Assembly (NCBI RefSeq): GCF_024385465.1
Contig: NZ_JANFLS010000002.1
Location: 887,216-951,215 of the forward strand
Direction of reading: 5' to 3'
Length of the DNA: 64,000 bases
From: Arthrobacter sp. zg-Y844
Lineage (GTDB): Bacteria; Actinomycetota; Actinomycetes; Actinomycetales; Micrococcaceae
Positions 44,818 to 54,643 of this stretch are shown in pieces. Within the stretch, counting starts at the first letter, position 1, and the number at the start of each line of letters is the position of its first letter. Made by a program: the position numbers and the translations under genes. The notes under the pieces were generated by a model. That model was given only the letters and a program-made list of their open reading frames with translations. It searched no databases and was not told the DNA's origin.

Positions 44818-45533
44818 CCCGGCACTCCCCCGACGTCGGCGTGCTGGTGGTGGAGGACGAGGAAATCCCCGCAGAGGCCCACGCAGAGTATGTCCGGCGG
44901 GCGCCGGGATTCCGGCTGGCCGGCATCGCACGCACCGGTGCCGAAGCCCTGGAAGCGCTCAAGGCAGCCGAATCGGCGCCGCCCGGCAGCGAAGCGGAGA
45001 TCGGCCTGGTGCTGTTGGACATGAACCTGCCTGACCTGCACGGGCTGGACCTGCTGCGCCGGATCCGCGGGGCGGGACTGCCCGTGGACGTCATCGCCAT
45101 CACCGCGGTCCGGGACCTGGCGGTGGTGCGCAGCGCCATGTCCGGCGGCATTGTCCAGTACCTCATCAAGCCGTTTACGTATTCGGCGTTCAGCGCCAAG
45201 CTCACCGCCTACGCTGAGTACCGGCGCCGGATGACCGAGCAGGCCGCCTCCACCACGCAAAGCGAGGTGGACAGCGCCTTTGCCGCGCTCCGTCCAGCCG
45301 TGACGGGGCAGCTGCCGAAGGGCCTGTCCGCGGAGACGCTGGAGTCCGTGGCGGATCTGCTCAAGGGTGCCCGGGCACCGCTCTCCGCCACCGAGGCGGC
45401 AGAGTCGCTGGCGATGTCCCGGATCACCACCCGCCGCTACCTGGAGTATCTGGCGGACCAGCGATCGGTGCTGCGCTCGCCGAGGTACGGCACCCGGGGC
45501 CGGCCGGAGCTGGAGTACAGCTGGCGCCGCTGA
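44814..45533 (+). CDS. CitB/DcuR-type response regulator
   Basis: A 239-residue response regulator. The receiver has the acidic pair Glu14-Asp15, phospho-acceptor Asp69 (LVLLDMNLPDLHG) and Lys in YLIKPFTYSAF; the C terminus has a helix-turn-helix (SATEAAESLAMSRITTRRYLEYL) as in CitB/DcuR. It overlaps the kinase by four bases (GTGA), so they are coupled. It likely activates dctA. Confidence 0.92.
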   Translation: MTRHSPDVGVLVVEDEEIPAEAHAEYVRRAPGFRLAGIARTGAEALEALKAAESAPPGSEAEIGLVLLDMNLPDLHGLDLLRRIRGAGLPVDVIAITAVRDLAVVRSAMSGGIVQYLIKPFTYSAFSAKLTAYAEYRRRMTEQAASTTQSEVDSAFAALRPAVTGQLPKGLSAETLESVADLLKGARAPLSATEAAESLAMSRITTRRYLEYLADQRSVLRSPRYGTRGRPELEYSWRR

Positions 45534-45552
45534 GGCGCTCAGCCCCGGCCCC

Positions 45553-45569
45553 AGCCCCGGCCCGGGGCT
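45553..45569. terminator. Short GC hairpin between convergent genes
   Basis: AGCCCC and GGGGCT form a 6-bp stem with a five-base loop between the response regulator and prpE stops. It lacks a T run. Confidence 0.4.
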
Positions 45570-45570
45570 C

Positions 45571-47487
45571 CTAGCGAACCGGCCGCAGCACCGCGGTCAG
45601 GGCCTCCAGTACGCCGGGATCCTCGATGGTGGAGGGGACCGTGTGCGGAACGCCGTCGGCAATCTGGCGCATGGTCTTGCGCAGCACCTTCCCGGACCGG
45701 GTCTTGGGCAGGGCGTCCACCACGTAGACGTCCTTGAAATCGGCCACCGGGCCGATCTGCGAGCGCACCCGTTCAATCAGTTCCGCGCGCAGCACGTCGG
45801 CGTCGATCTCCGTTCCCGCCTTCAGCACCACGTAGCCGGACGGGCGCTGGCCCTTCACGGGGTCCGCAATGCCGATCACGGCCGCTTCGGCGACGGCCGG
45901 ATGGGAGCCCACCGCCTGCTCCATGGCGCCGGTGGACAGCCGGTGGCCGGAGACGTTGATGACGTCGTCGGTACGGCCCATCACGAACACATAGCCGTCC
46001 TCGTCCACATAGCCCGAGTCCCCGGTGGCGTAGTAGCCGTCGAAAACCTCCAGGTACGCGGCACGGTAGCGTTCGTCGCTGCCCCAGAGGGTCTGCAGGG
46101 TTCCCGGCGGGAGCGGCAGCTCCAGGGCGATGTTGCCCTCCGTCCCCGCCGGTACCCGCTTCCCGTCCGGCCCGAGGACGCGCACGGCAAACCCGGGAAC
46201 CGGAACGGTGGGTGACCCGGCCTTGACCGGCAGCTCCTCCAGTCCCACGGGGTTGGCGCAGATGGCCCAGCCGGTTTCGGTCTGCCACCAATGGTCGATC
46301 ACCGGCACCCCGAGCGCGGCCTCCGCCCATTCCAGCGTGGCCGGGTCCAGCCGCTCGCCGGCGGCAAAGAGGTGCCGCAGCCGGGAGAGATCGTGGCGGC
46401 CCGGTTCGACGGCGTCGGGGTCGGCCTTCCGGATGGCCCGCAGTGCGGTGGGCGCGGTGAACAGGACGTCGACGCCGTGCTCCGCGGCCACCCGCCAGAA
46501 GGCACCGGCGTCCGGGGTGCCCACGGGCTTGCCCTCGTACAGCACGGTGGTGGCGCCGGCGATCAACGGCCCGTAGACGATGTAGGAGTGGCCCACCACC
46601 CAGCCGACGTCCGAGGCGGTCCACATCACCTGCCCCGGCCCCACCCCGTAGATGTTTGCCATGGACCAGGCCATGGCCACGGCGTGGGAGCCGTTGTCCC
46701 GCACCACGCCCTTGGGCGAGCCCGTGGTGCCGGAGGTGTAGAGGATGTACAGCGGATCGGCGGCGGCCACGGGGACCGGCCCGGCGGGCACGGCGTCGGC
46801 GGCGAGCGTATTCCAGTCATGCCAGGCCGCCCCGCCGGTGCCGTCAAACTCCTCGCGGGTGGCCGTGAAGCCTGTCCGTTCGGCCACGACGACGGCGGCC
46901 ACCCGGTGGGTAGCGGTTTCCAGTGCCTCGGCGACGGCCGGCAGGTATTCAACCGCACGCTTGGGTTCGAGTCCGCCGCTGGCCGTCACTATGACCGTCG
47001 GGCCGGCGTCGTCGATCCGGGCAGCGAGCTCCCGCGGGGCGAATCCGCCGAACACCACGGAGTGGACCGCGCCCAGCCGGGCGGTGGCCAGCATGGCGAT
47101 CACGGCTTCGGGGATCATCGGCAGGTAGATGATCACGCGGTCGCCGGGGCCGACGCCGAGTCCGCGCAGCACGCCGGCGAAGCGTTCCACCTCGGCTAGC
47201 AACTGGCTGTAGCTATAGGTGCGGCTGGTGCCCAGCATCGCGGAGTCGTAGATCAGCGCCGCGGTGTCTCCGCGACCGGCCGCCACATGGCGGTCCAGGG
47301 CGTTGAAGGAGGTGTTGAGCTCCGCCTCCGGATACCAGGAGTACAGCGGCGCCTTGGCGTCCTCGAGGGCGCGGGACGGCGGCTTGTCCCAGTCCACCAG
47401 GGCGGCGGCGCCCAGCCAGAAGCCTTCCGGATCGGTACTGCTGCGGGCATACGCCCGTTCATAGGCTCCGGTGCTCTGCGCGTCCAT
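45571..47487 (-). CDS. prpE: Propionyl-CoA synthetase
   Basis: A 638-residue AMP-forming acyl-CoA synthetase. LYILYTSGTTGSPKGVVRDNGSHAVAMAWSM, DVGWVVGHSYIVYGPL, and DGYYATGDSGYVDEDGYVFVMGRTDDVINVSGHRLSTG fit PrpE better than generic Acs; the catalytic Lys is in PKTRSGKVLRKTMRQIA. It activates propionate (and perhaps acetate) for the methylcitrate cycle encoded divergently. AAGGAGG lies before the ATG. Confidence 0.9.
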   Translation of the reverse strand: MDAQSTGAYERAYARSSTDPEGFWLGAAALVDWDKPPSRALEDAKAPLYSWYPEAELNTSFNALDRHVAAGRGDTAALIYDSAMLGTSRTYSYSQLLAEVERFAGVLRGLGVGPGDRVIIYLPMIPEAVIAMLATARLGAVHSVVFGGFAPRELAARIDDAGPTVIVTASGGLEPKRAVEYLPAVAEALETATHRVAAVVVAERTGFTATREEFDGTGGAAWHDWNTLAADAVPAGPVPVAAADPLYILYTSGTTGSPKGVVRDNGSHAVAMAWSMANIYGVGPGQVMWTASDVGWVVGHSYIVYGPLIAGATTVLYEGKPVGTPDAGAFWRVAAEHGVDVLFTAPTALRAIRKADPDAVEPGRHDLSRLRHLFAAGERLDPATLEWAEAALGVPVIDHWWQTETGWAICANPVGLEELPVKAGSPTVPVPGFAVRVLGPDGKRVPAGTEGNIALELPLPPGTLQTLWGSDERYRAAYLEVFDGYYATGDSGYVDEDGYVFVMGRTDDVINVSGHRLSTGAMEQAVGSHPAVAEAAVIGIADPVKGQRPSGYVVLKAGTEIDADVLRAELIERVRSQIGPVADFKDVYVVDALPKTRSGKVLRKTMRQIADGVPHTVPSTIEDPGVLEALTAVLRPVR

Positions 47488-47556
47488 GAATCCTCCTTGA
47501 TTCCAGTGGGACCCGCCATGCTAACTGATGCTCTGCGGGCCGCACAGGGGCGATTG

Positions 47557-47627
47557 TGTATACAGCGAGGCCTACCGGGTGCCTTCTGTGGCACCACAGT
47601 ACGCATATGAGCCAGCTCATGTATACA
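47557..47627. promoter_or_regulatory. Operator triplet between prpE and the prp operon
   Basis: The palindrome TGTATACA occurs at 47557-47564 and again at 47620-47627, 63 bp apart (six helical turns). Midway sits the near-palindrome CTGTGGCACCACAG (47586-47599), 32 and 31 bp from the two. GntR/FCD regulators commonly bind TGTATACA-like sites, and the regulator gene is adjacent. DNA looping is possible. Confidence 0.55.
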
Positions 47628-47672
47628 CTGACGGGTAACGTGACGCAGTTATCAGTCGTGAGGAGGCGCACC

Positions 47673-48338
47673 ATGCGGGCCAGTGACCGCGCGTACGCCG
47701 CCCTGCGGCAGGACATCGTGGAGTGGAGGCTCCCGCCGGGCACCGTCCTGGGCGAAGTGGAGCAGTCCGCACGCCTGGGTGTTTCCCGCACTCCCCTGCG
47801 TGAAGCACTGAGCCGGCTGACTGCTGACGGCCTGGCCGCCCCGCACAGCGGACGCGGCGTCGTCGTTACCGGCATCTCCCTCGACACCGTCGCCGAGCTC
47901 TTTGAACTGCGCCAGGCGCTGGAATGCAAAAGTGCGGCCCTTGCGGCCGTGCGCGGGCAGGCAGCGGTCTTTGAAGATCTGCAGTCCCGCTTCCGCTCGG
48001 CCGGCAGCCTCATCAGCACCCTGGACCGGCAGAACCGCGGCGGCTACTACGAGCTGGTGGCCGAACTCGACGCCGCCATCGACGCCGCCGCCGCCAATTC
48101 CTACCTCACGCAGGCGCTGGGCAACGTCCGGCTGCACCTGGCCCGGGTACGGCGCCTGGCCAAGGACAACCCCGAACGGCTGCTGGAAACCGCCGGCGAA
48201 CACGCCACCATCGCCGCTGCCGTGGCCACCGGCGACCCCGACCTGGCGAGCGCCTCGGTATCGGTCCACCTGCACAAAAGCCTTGAACACCTTCGATCCG
48301 CCCGGATCACCACCCCCGAGATAAGGACAATCCCTTGA
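47673..48338 (+). CDS. GntR/FCD-family regulator of the prp operon
   Basis: A 221-residue regulator with an N-terminal winged helix ([56 protein letters not shown]) and a C-terminal FCD ligand domain of helices containing [22 protein letters not shown] six bases upstream selects the ATG at 47673. It is the first gene of the operon, overlapping prpD by four bases (TTGA), and likely responds to a methylcitrate-cycle metabolite. Confidence 0.9.
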   Translation: MRASDRAYAALRQDIVEWRLPPGTVLGEVEQSARLGVSRTPLREALSRLTADGLAAPHSGRGVVVTGISLDTVAELFELRQALECKSAALAAVRGQAAVFEDLQSRFRSAGSLISTLDRQNRGGYYELVAELDAAIDAAAANSYLTQALGNVRLHLARVRRLAKDNPERLLETAGEHATIAAAVATGDPDLASASVSVHLHKSLEHLRSARITTPEIRTIP

Positions 48339-49852
48339 ACCTGAACAAAGTACGCGTCTACCGCAGCGACGAAAAGCTGGCCCGCGAAGACCAGCTGGCC
48401 TACAAGATCGCCAAGGTTGCCGCCGATCCCGTCGAGGTCACCGACGACGTCACGGACATGGTCATCAACCGCATCATCGACAACGCCTCCGTGGCCGTCG
48501 CATCCCTGAACCGCGGTCCGATTGTCGCCGCCCGCGCCCAGGCGCTGTCCTTCTCCCCCTCCGCCCACGGCAAGGGCGCCTCTGTGTTCGGCGTGCTCGC
48601 CAAGACCTCCCCCGAATGGGCGGCCTGGGCCAACGGCGTGGCCGTGCGCGAACTGGACTACCACGACACCTTCCTGGCCGCCGAGTACTCGCATCCCGGA
48701 GACAACATCCCGCCCGTCCTCGCCGTCGCACAGCACACCGGCGCCTCGGGCCGGGACCTGATCCGCGGCATCGCCACCGGCTACGAAATCCAGGTCAACC
48801 TGGCCAAGGCCATCTGCCTGCACAAGCACAAGATCGACCACGTGGCCCACCTCGGCCCGTCCGCAGCCGCCGGCATCGGCACCCTGCTGGGGCTCGACGT
48901 CGACACCATCTTCCAGGCCGTCGGCCAGGCCCTGCACACCACCACCGCCACCCGCCAGTCCCGCAAGGGCGAGATCTCCACCTGGAAGGCCCACGCTCCG
49001 GCGTTCGCCGGCAAGATGGCCGTCGAGGCCGTGGACCGGGCAATGCGCGGCCAGACCTCCCCCACCCCCATCTACGAGGGTGAAGACGGCGTCATTGCCT
49101 GGCTGCTGGACGGCCCCGACGCCGCCTACGAAGTGCCGCTGCCCGAAGACGGCGAAGCCAAGCGGGCCATCCTGGACACCTACACCAAGGAACACTCCGC
49201 CGAGTACCAGGCCCAGGCCTGGATCGACCTGGCCCGCAAGATCCACGCCGAGCACCCCGAGGCAGCGGACGCGGCCAACGTGGAAAGCGTCCTGATCGCC
49301 ACCTCGCACCACACCCACTACGTGATCGGCTCCGGCGCCAACGATCCGCAGAAGTACGATCCCACCGCCTCGCGCGAAACCCTGGACCACTCGATCCCGT
49401 ACATCTTCACCGTCGCCCTGCAGGACGGCGCCTGGCACCACGTGGACTCCTACTCCCCCGAACGCGCCGGCCGGCCGGACACCGTTGAGCTGTGGCACAA
49501 GGTCACCACCGTGGAGGATCCGGAATGGACCCGCCGCTACCACTCGCTGGACATCAGCGAAAAGGCCTTCGGCGGCAAGGTGACCATCGTGCTGACCGAC
49601 GGCACCGTCATCACCGACGAGATCGCCGTCGCCGATGCCCACCCGCTCGGCGCCAAGCCGTTCACCCGCGAGCAGTACATCAACAAGTTCCGCACCCTGG
49701 CCGAAGGCCTGGTCTCCGCCGAGGAAATCGACCGCTTCCTCACCACCGTCCAGCGCCTGCCCGAACTGGCCGCCGGCCAGCTGGACCAGCTGAACATCAC
49801 CGCTGCCGAGGGCGTCATTGACCCCGCGGCCGCACCGAAGGGACTCTTCTAA
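48335..49852 (+). CDS. prpD: 2-methylcitrate dehydratase
   Basis: A 505-residue MmgE/PrpD-family enzyme that dehydrates 2-methylcitrate. [49 protein letters not shown] and [25 protein letters not shown] are typical. It starts at TTG with AAGGA seven bases upstream, overlapping the gntR stop. Confidence 0.93.
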   Translation: MNLNKVRVYRSDEKLAREDQLAYKIAKVAADPVEVTDDVTDMVINRIIDNASVAVASLNRGPIVAARAQALSFSPSAHGKGASVFGVLAKTSPEWAAWANGVAVRELDYHDTFLAAEYSHPGDNIPPVLAVAQHTGASGRDLIRGIATGYEIQVNLAKAICLHKHKIDHVAHLGPSAAAGIGTLLGLDVDTIFQAVGQALHTTTATRQSRKGEISTWKAHAPAFAGKMAVEAVDRAMRGQTSPTPIYEGEDGVIAWLLDGPDAAYEVPLPEDGEAKRAILDTYTKEHSAEYQAQAWIDLARKIHAEHPEAADAANVESVLIATSHHTHYVIGSGANDPQKYDPTASRETLDHSIPYIFTVALQDGAWHHVDSYSPERAGRPDTVELWHKVTTVEDPEWTRRYHSLDISEKAFGGKVTIVLTDGTVITDEIAVADAHPLGAKPFTREQYINKFRTLAEGLVSAEEIDRFLTTVQRLPELAAGQLDQLNITAAEGVIDPAAAPKGLF

Positions 49853-50758
49853 ATGCTGTACTCCTCCGTAACCCCCGAGGCCAAGCGGATTGCCTTCCGC
49901 GAAGGGCTGGCCTCCGGCACCCTGCAGCAGTTCCCGGGAGCCTTCAACCCGCTCTCGGCACGCCTGATCGAGGAAAAAGGGTTCGACGGCGTCTACATCT
50001 CCGGCGCCGTCCTGGCCAATGACCTGGGCCTGCCGGACATCGGCCTGACCACGCTCACCGAGGTGGCCACCCGCGCCGGACAGATTGCCCGGATGACGAA
50101 CCTCCCGGCCATCGTGGACGCAGACACCGGCTTCGGCGAACCGATGAACGTGGCCCGCACCATCCAGGAACTCGAAAACGCCGGCCTGGCCGGCTGCCAC
50201 ATCGAGGACCAGTTCAACCCCAAGCGGTGCGGGCACCTGGACGGCAAGAACGTGGTGGACACCGACACCGCGGTCAAGCGCATCCGCGCAGCAGCCGATG
50301 CGCGCCGGGATCCGAACTTCCTGATCATGGCCCGCACCGATATCCGCGCCGTGGACGGCCTGGAAGCGGCGCAGGACCGTGCCCGCGCCCTGGTCGACGC
50401 CGGAGCGGACGCCATCTTCCCGGAGGCGATGAAGTCCCTGGAGGAGTTCGCGGCCATCCGTGCCGCCGTCGACGTGCCGATCCTGGCGAACATGACCGAG
50501 TTCGGCAAGAGCGACCTGTTCACTTACGACGAGCTGGCCTCGGCAGGCGTGAACATGGTGATCTACCCGGTTACCCTGCTGCGCAGCGCCATGGGCGCCG
50601 CCGAACGCACGCTGGAGACCATCAAGGCGCACGGCACCCAGCAGGCCGATGTTCCCAATATGCTCACGCGTGCGCGTTTGTATGAACTGGTGGATTATGA
50701 GGCGTACAACCAGTTCGACACGTCCGTTTTCAACTTCCAGGTTCCGGGCACCCGCTAG
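49853..50758 (+). CDS. prpB: 2-methylisocitrate lyase
   Basis: A 301-residue lyase that splits methylisocitrate to pyruvate and succinate. The isocitrate lyase signature KRCGHLDGK, the metal-site VDADTGFGEP, and IEDQFNPK are seen. Its ATG follows the prpD stop with no gap, and AAGGGA precedes it. Confidence 0.95.
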   Translation: MLYSSVTPEAKRIAFREGLASGTLQQFPGAFNPLSARLIEEKGFDGVYISGAVLANDLGLPDIGLTTLTEVATRAGQIARMTNLPAIVDADTGFGEPMNVARTIQELENAGLAGCHIEDQFNPKRCGHLDGKNVVDTDTAVKRIRAAADARRDPNFLIMARTDIRAVDGLEAAQDRARALVDAGADAIFPEAMKSLEEFAAIRAAVDVPILANMTEFGKSDLFTYDELASAGVNMVIYPVTLLRSAMGAAERTLETIKAHGTQQADVPNMLTRARLYELVDYEAYNQFDTSVFNFQVPGTR

Positions 50759-50802
50759 GACCCGCCACGCATTTTCCCTGCACGACGAAGGAGTCAGCAC
50801 CA

Positions 50803-51936
50803 ATGACAGACACCCAGATCCACAAGGGCCTGGCGGGGGTACTCGTAGACACCACCCGCGTTTCCAAGGTCAACCCGGAAACCAATTCCCTGCTGTACCG
50901 CGGCTATCCCGTCCAGGAACTCGCCGCCCGGTGCAGTTTCGAAGAGGTGGCCTATCTGCTGTGGAACGGCGAGCTTCCCACCGAGGCACAGCTGGCCGAA
51001 TTCACCGAAGGGGAACGCAGCCAGCGCGCCCTCACCCCCGAGCTGAAGGCCGTCATTGACGCGCTGCCCGTGACCTGCCACCCGATGGACGTCTGCCGTA
51101 CCGCAGCGTCCGTGCTGGGCGCGTCCCACGAGCAGGCCGGGGATTCCTCCGTCCAGGCCAACATGGACAAAGCCGTGAGCCTCTTCGCGGGGATGCCCGC
51201 CGTCGTCGCCTATGACCAGCGCCGCCGCCGCGGCGAGGACGTCGTGGAACCGCGCGACGACCTGGACTACTCCGCGAACTTCCTCTGGATGACCTTCGGC
51301 GAGGAAGCAGCCCCCGAGGTGGTGGAAGCCTTCAACGTTTCGATGATCCTGTACGCGGAGCACTCCTTCAACGCGTCCACCTTCACCGCCCGCGTCATCA
51401 CCTCCACGCTTTCGGACCTGCACTCGGCCGTAACCGGTGCCATCGGCGCACTCAAGGGCCCGCTGCACGGCGGCGCCAACGAAGCAGTCATGCACACGTT
51501 CGCGGAGATCACCGAGAGCGCGGCCGACGGCGACGTCGCGGCCCACGCGGCTGCCTGGCTGGACGAGGCGCTGGCGGAGAAGAAGAAGATCATGGGCTTC
51601 GGCCACCGGGTCTACAAGAACGGCGACTCCCGGGTGCCGACCATGAAGGCCGCCCTGGACAACATGGTCAAGTACTACGACCGTCCGGACATGGGCGACC
51701 TGTACACGGCACTGGAGTCGGCCATGGGTGAGCGCAAGAACATCATGCCGAACCTGGACTACCCGGCCGGCCCGGTCTACCACCTGATGGGCTTCGACAC
51801 CCTCACGTTCACACCGCTGTTCGTGGCCGCACGGATCACCGGGTGGACAGCGCACATCATGGAGCAGCTCGAAGCCAACTCCCTGATCCGCCCGCTGAGC
51901 GAATACAACGGGGCCGAGGAGCGGCACCTGCCGTAG
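50803..51936 (+). CDS. prpC: 2-methylcitrate synthase
   Basis: A 377-residue citrate synthase-family enzyme that joins propionyl-CoA and oxaloacetate. The catalytic residues lie in GPLHGGANEAVMHTF (His), GFGHRVYKNGDSR (His) and the LDYPAGPVYHLMGF region (Asp). AAGGAG is nine bases upstream of the ATG. The length and the gene cluster point to methylcitrate rather than citrate synthase. Confidence 0.95.
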   Translation: MTDTQIHKGLAGVLVDTTRVSKVNPETNSLLYRGYPVQELAARCSFEEVAYLLWNGELPTEAQLAEFTEGERSQRALTPELKAVIDALPVTCHPMDVCRTAASVLGASHEQAGDSSVQANMDKAVSLFAGMPAVVAYDQRRRRGEDVVEPRDDLDYSANFLWMTFGEEAAPEVVEAFNVSMILYAEHSFNASTFTARVITSTLSDLHSAVTGAIGALKGPLHGGANEAVMHTFAEITESAADGDVAAHAAAWLDEALAEKKKIMGFGHRVYKNGDSRVPTMKAALDNMVKYYDRPDMGDLYTALESAMGERKNIMPNLDYPAGPVYHLMGFDTLTFTPLFVAARITGWTAHIMEQLEANSLIRPLSEYNGAEERHLP

Positions 51937-52231
51937 GGTTTATGCCCTTCGGTGGCCCGGGTCCCCGGGTCCCGGGGTCCCGTCGGGGCTGCGCCGGGGC
52001 ACCACCGGGGGCCCCGGAACGGCGGCAACGAAATTCCCCGCTCGCAGAGCTCGCGGAGAATATTAAAGCCGCCTTATCCGGGGTCCCCTGTGGCCGCATC
52101 GGGCGCCTCACCAGGGGTCACGTTGCCTCCCCCGGTGCCTCCCGAACGCCGCCGCATCCCTGGGCCCGGTTCCATCTCCGAGTCCGAGCCGCTCCAGACC
52201 CCGCTTTCTCGTGACGGTGTTTTGTCGTTGC
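51937..52231. other. Intergenic region between prpC and nudix gene
   Basis: A 295-bp region between convergent genes. The first part has a strongly GC-rich self-complementary run (CCCGGGTCCCCGGGTCCCGG near 51957-51976) that may end the prp transcript. No gene is supported. Confidence 0.5.
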
Positions 52232-52714
52232 CTAGGAAAAGACGACACTCGAAACGTTGACGTTGTCGTCCGCGATGGTGATGACGGCGTTGAAATACTC
52301 GCCGGCCAGAAGGCGGGGCATCCAGTGGGCCGAATCCGGCCACATCTTGGCGTAGGGCATTTCCCCGGCCGGATACCAGGCCGGAAGGATCTCGTCTGTC
52401 TCCCCCGGTTCGCCGTCCCAGCGGTGTGCCCGGAAGAGCACGGTGGACATGTCCAGGCCGGGCTGTGCGGGAAAGATCCACTCGATGGTGCCGGCCCGTG
52501 CCAGATCATTCTCAGCGACTATGACGCCGGACTCTTCCTCCACCTCACGCACGGCGGCCTGCTCCGGGGTTTCCCCGGCTTCGATATGACCACCCAGCGT
52601 GACGACCCGGCCGAGGCCGAAACCGGTCTTTTTCAATCCCATCAGCACCTGACGGCCGCGGGGCGTCTCCCGGAACAGGAAACACAGGACCACCGGCGAG
52701 GCACGGAACTCCAC
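52232..52714 (-). CDS. MTH1-like NUDIX hydrolase
   Basis: A 160-residue NUDIX enzyme. The box GGHIEAGETPEQAAVREVEEESG (about 41-63) is complete, and the C-terminal PYAKMWPDSAHWMPRLLAGEYF resembles the WF-MWPD region of human MTH1, which cleaves 8-oxo-dGTP. It starts at GTG, sharing one base with the xerD stop (TAGTG), so it is coupled to xerD. A nucleotide-sanitising role is inferred. Confidence 0.85.
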   Translation of the reverse strand: MEFRASPVVLCFLFRETPRGRQVLMGLKKTGFGLGRVVTLGGHIEAGETPEQAAVREVEEESGVIVAENDLARAGTIEWIFPAQPGLDMSTVLFRAHRWDGEPGETDEILPAWYPAGEMPYAKMWPDSAHWMPRLLAGEYFNAVITIADDNVNVSSVVFS

Positions 52715-53970
52715 TACAGTGCCCGCGGGTGGGCTGCGGCGTAGACCTCGCGCAGTGTTTCCGCCGTTACCAGCGTGTAGACCTGTGTGGTGGTCACCGA
52801 GGCATGGCCGAGCAGCTCCTGGACCACGCGGACATCCGCACCGCCTTCGAGCAGGTGCGTGGCGAACGAATGCCGCAGGGTGTGCGGCGAAACATCCCGG
52901 CCGATATCGGCCTTCTCGGCGGCGTTCTTCAAGATGGTCCAGGCGCTTTGCCGGGACAGCCGTCCGCCGCGGGCGTTCAGGAAGAGGGCAGGAGTGCCCT
53001 TGCCCTTGGCCGAGGCCGCCGGGCGTCCGCGCACCAGGTACTCGTCCAGGGCACGGGCAGCATAGGAACCGAGCGGAACCAGCCGTTCCTTGGACCCCTT
53101 GCCGAACAGCCGCACGACATCCGGGCCCTTGGCCGGGATACGCTCCAGCGACAGGTCATCGACATCCAGGCCCACGGCCTCGCTGATGCGGGCTCCGGTG
53201 GAGTACAGGAACTCCAGCAGGGCACGGTCCCGCAGCCCGGAGGGCGTATCAAGGCTGACAGCCTCCAGGATGCGCGTGACCTCGTTGACGCTGATCGCTT
53301 TGGGCAGGCGCTTGCCCGGCATGGGCGGATGTACGTCCGACGCCGGATCGGCGGCGGTCATACCTTCGAGCGCCCAGAACCGGTGCAGTCCGCGCACCGC
53401 CACGATGGTGCGGGCGGCAGAACGGACGCTCAGTGCGGAGGCACCGTCGGAGCCTTCGGAAATCGACTGGGCAAACGCTGTCACGTCGTGGCGGGAGATC
53501 CGGGAAATATCCTCCACGCCCCGGGCGCTCAGGAAGCGGGCGTACCGCAGCAGGTCCCGGCGGTAGGCATCGAGGGTATTGACCGCCAGGCCGCGTTCAA
53601 CAGCCATGTGCTGCAGATAGCTGCCGATGGCCCGGCCGGCCGGTGTGGAGCGCAGTTCCTCGGCCGCCGAAATCATCGTTGCGGCCCGGGAGCGTGCCTG
53701 GGTGGCAGGCTTGGGTGCGGATTTCGCTGCGGCCCTGCGGGCGGGCGCCGGGTTTGGTTCGGCATCGGTCCCGGGCTCCGGTGCCGCCGGGTTCCGGGGC
53801 AGCGCCTGCCTGGAACCGGTCCGGTCCAGCTCGGCCAGGTCTGCGTCCCGCAGCCTGCGTGCCTCTTCCGATTCAAGGTCCAGCTTGAGGGTGGGGTTCA
53901 GGGATCCGTGCAGGCGAATGGCAACGGTGTCGTTATTCGTAGAGCTGGCATCAGCATCAGCGCCGGGCAT
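52714..53970 (-). CDS. xerD: Tyrosine recombinase XerD
   Basis: A 418-residue site-specific recombinase that resolves chromosome dimers with XerC at dif. The core (about residue 105 on) has the SAM-like N domain and the catalytic residues: Arg in YSTGARISE, Lys in [12 protein letters not shown], HxxR in [11 protein letters not shown], His in LLGHAS, and Tyr in [12 protein letters not shown] six bases upstream supports the ATG at 53970. A 100-residue disordered extension rich in Ala/Pro/Arg precedes the core and is not usual for XerD. Confidence 0.9.
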   Translation of the reverse strand: MPGADADASSTNNDTVAIRLHGSLNPTLKLDLESEEARRLRDADLAELDRTGSRQALPRNPAAPEPGTDAEPNPAPARRAAAKSAPKPATQARSRAATMISAAEELRSTPAGRAIGSYLQHMAVERGLAVNTLDAYRRDLLRYARFLSARGVEDISRISRHDVTAFAQSISEGSDGASALSVRSAARTIVAVRGLHRFWALEGMTAADPASDVHPPMPGKRLPKAISVNEVTRILEAVSLDTPSGLRDRALLEFLYSTGARISEAVGLDVDDLSLERIPAKGPDVVRLFGKGSKERLVPLGSYAARALDEYLVRGRPAASAKGKGTPALFLNARGGRLSRQSAWTILKNAAEKADIGRDVSPHTLRHSFATHLLEGGADVRVVQELLGHASVTTTQVYTLVTAETLREVYAAAHPRAL

Positions 53971-53978
53971 TGTGGTTC

Positions 53979-54641
53979 CTAGCGCACGGGGCCGTTGGCC
54001 CAGGAGGAGTGCTGCGAGTGGTGTTCGGGCCACGGGGCGTCGGCGGGCCGCAGGTCGCGGTACCCGTTGCCGCGGGCGACGGCGGCGGCCAGGACGGCGG
54101 CCACCGCGGATGGGCTGTGCATGCGTCCCTGCAGGGCTGCCTGCACGGCCTCATCCAAATCCACCCATGCGGTAGTGATTTCGGCTTCCTCGTGGGTCCT
54201 GGTGTGCCGCTGCGCCTCCGGTACCTCGGAGATACCGCGGGCCAGGTAGATGCGCAGGGCTTCCCGGGAGGAACCGGGTGAGAGGAACAGGTCCGTGAGG
54301 ACCTGCCATTCGGAGGCTTCCAGGTCTGCTTCCTCGGCCAGTTCGCGTGCGGCGCCGACCTGGAAGTCTTCACCGTCCACGTCCAGCAGCCCGGCCGGGA
54401 TTTCCCACAGGGTCATCCGCACCGGGTGCCGGTACTGGTTGATCAGCAGCACCTGCCCGGCGTCGTTCATGGCGAGGATGGCCACCGCGCCCGGGTGGGC
54501 GATGTAGTCACGGACCAGGGGTTCGCCGTCGTCGGTCAGGAGGAATTTCTCCTTGACCACGTCCCACACCGGACCGCTGTAAACCGTTTCCGATTCCAGC
54601 AGCGGGCGCGGGCTTTGTTCGTCGGCGAACCCCGGTGCCAT
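53979..54641 (-). CDS. ADP-ribose pyrophosphatase-type NUDIX hydrolase
   Basis: A 220-residue NUDIX enzyme. [35 protein letters not shown] corresponds to the box of ADP-ribose pyrophosphatases (Rv1700 type), with Asp at the usual Gly of EExGL. The ATG at 54641 follows the pyrG stop by two bases. It would hydrolyse ADP-ribose or related sugar nucleotides. Gene order pyrG-nudix-xerD matches M. tuberculosis. Confidence 0.9.
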   Translation of the reverse strand: MAPGFADEQSPRPLLESETVYSGPVWDVVKEKFLLTDDGEPLVRDYIAHPGAVAILAMNDAGQVLLINQYRHPVRMTLWEIPAGLLDVDGEDFQVGAARELAEEADLEASEWQVLTDLFLSPGSSREALRIYLARGISEVPEAQRHTRTHEEAEITTAWVDLDEAVQAALQGRMHSPSAVAAVLAAAVARGNGYRDLRPADAPWPEHHSQHSSWANGPVR

Positions 54642-54643
54642 GG

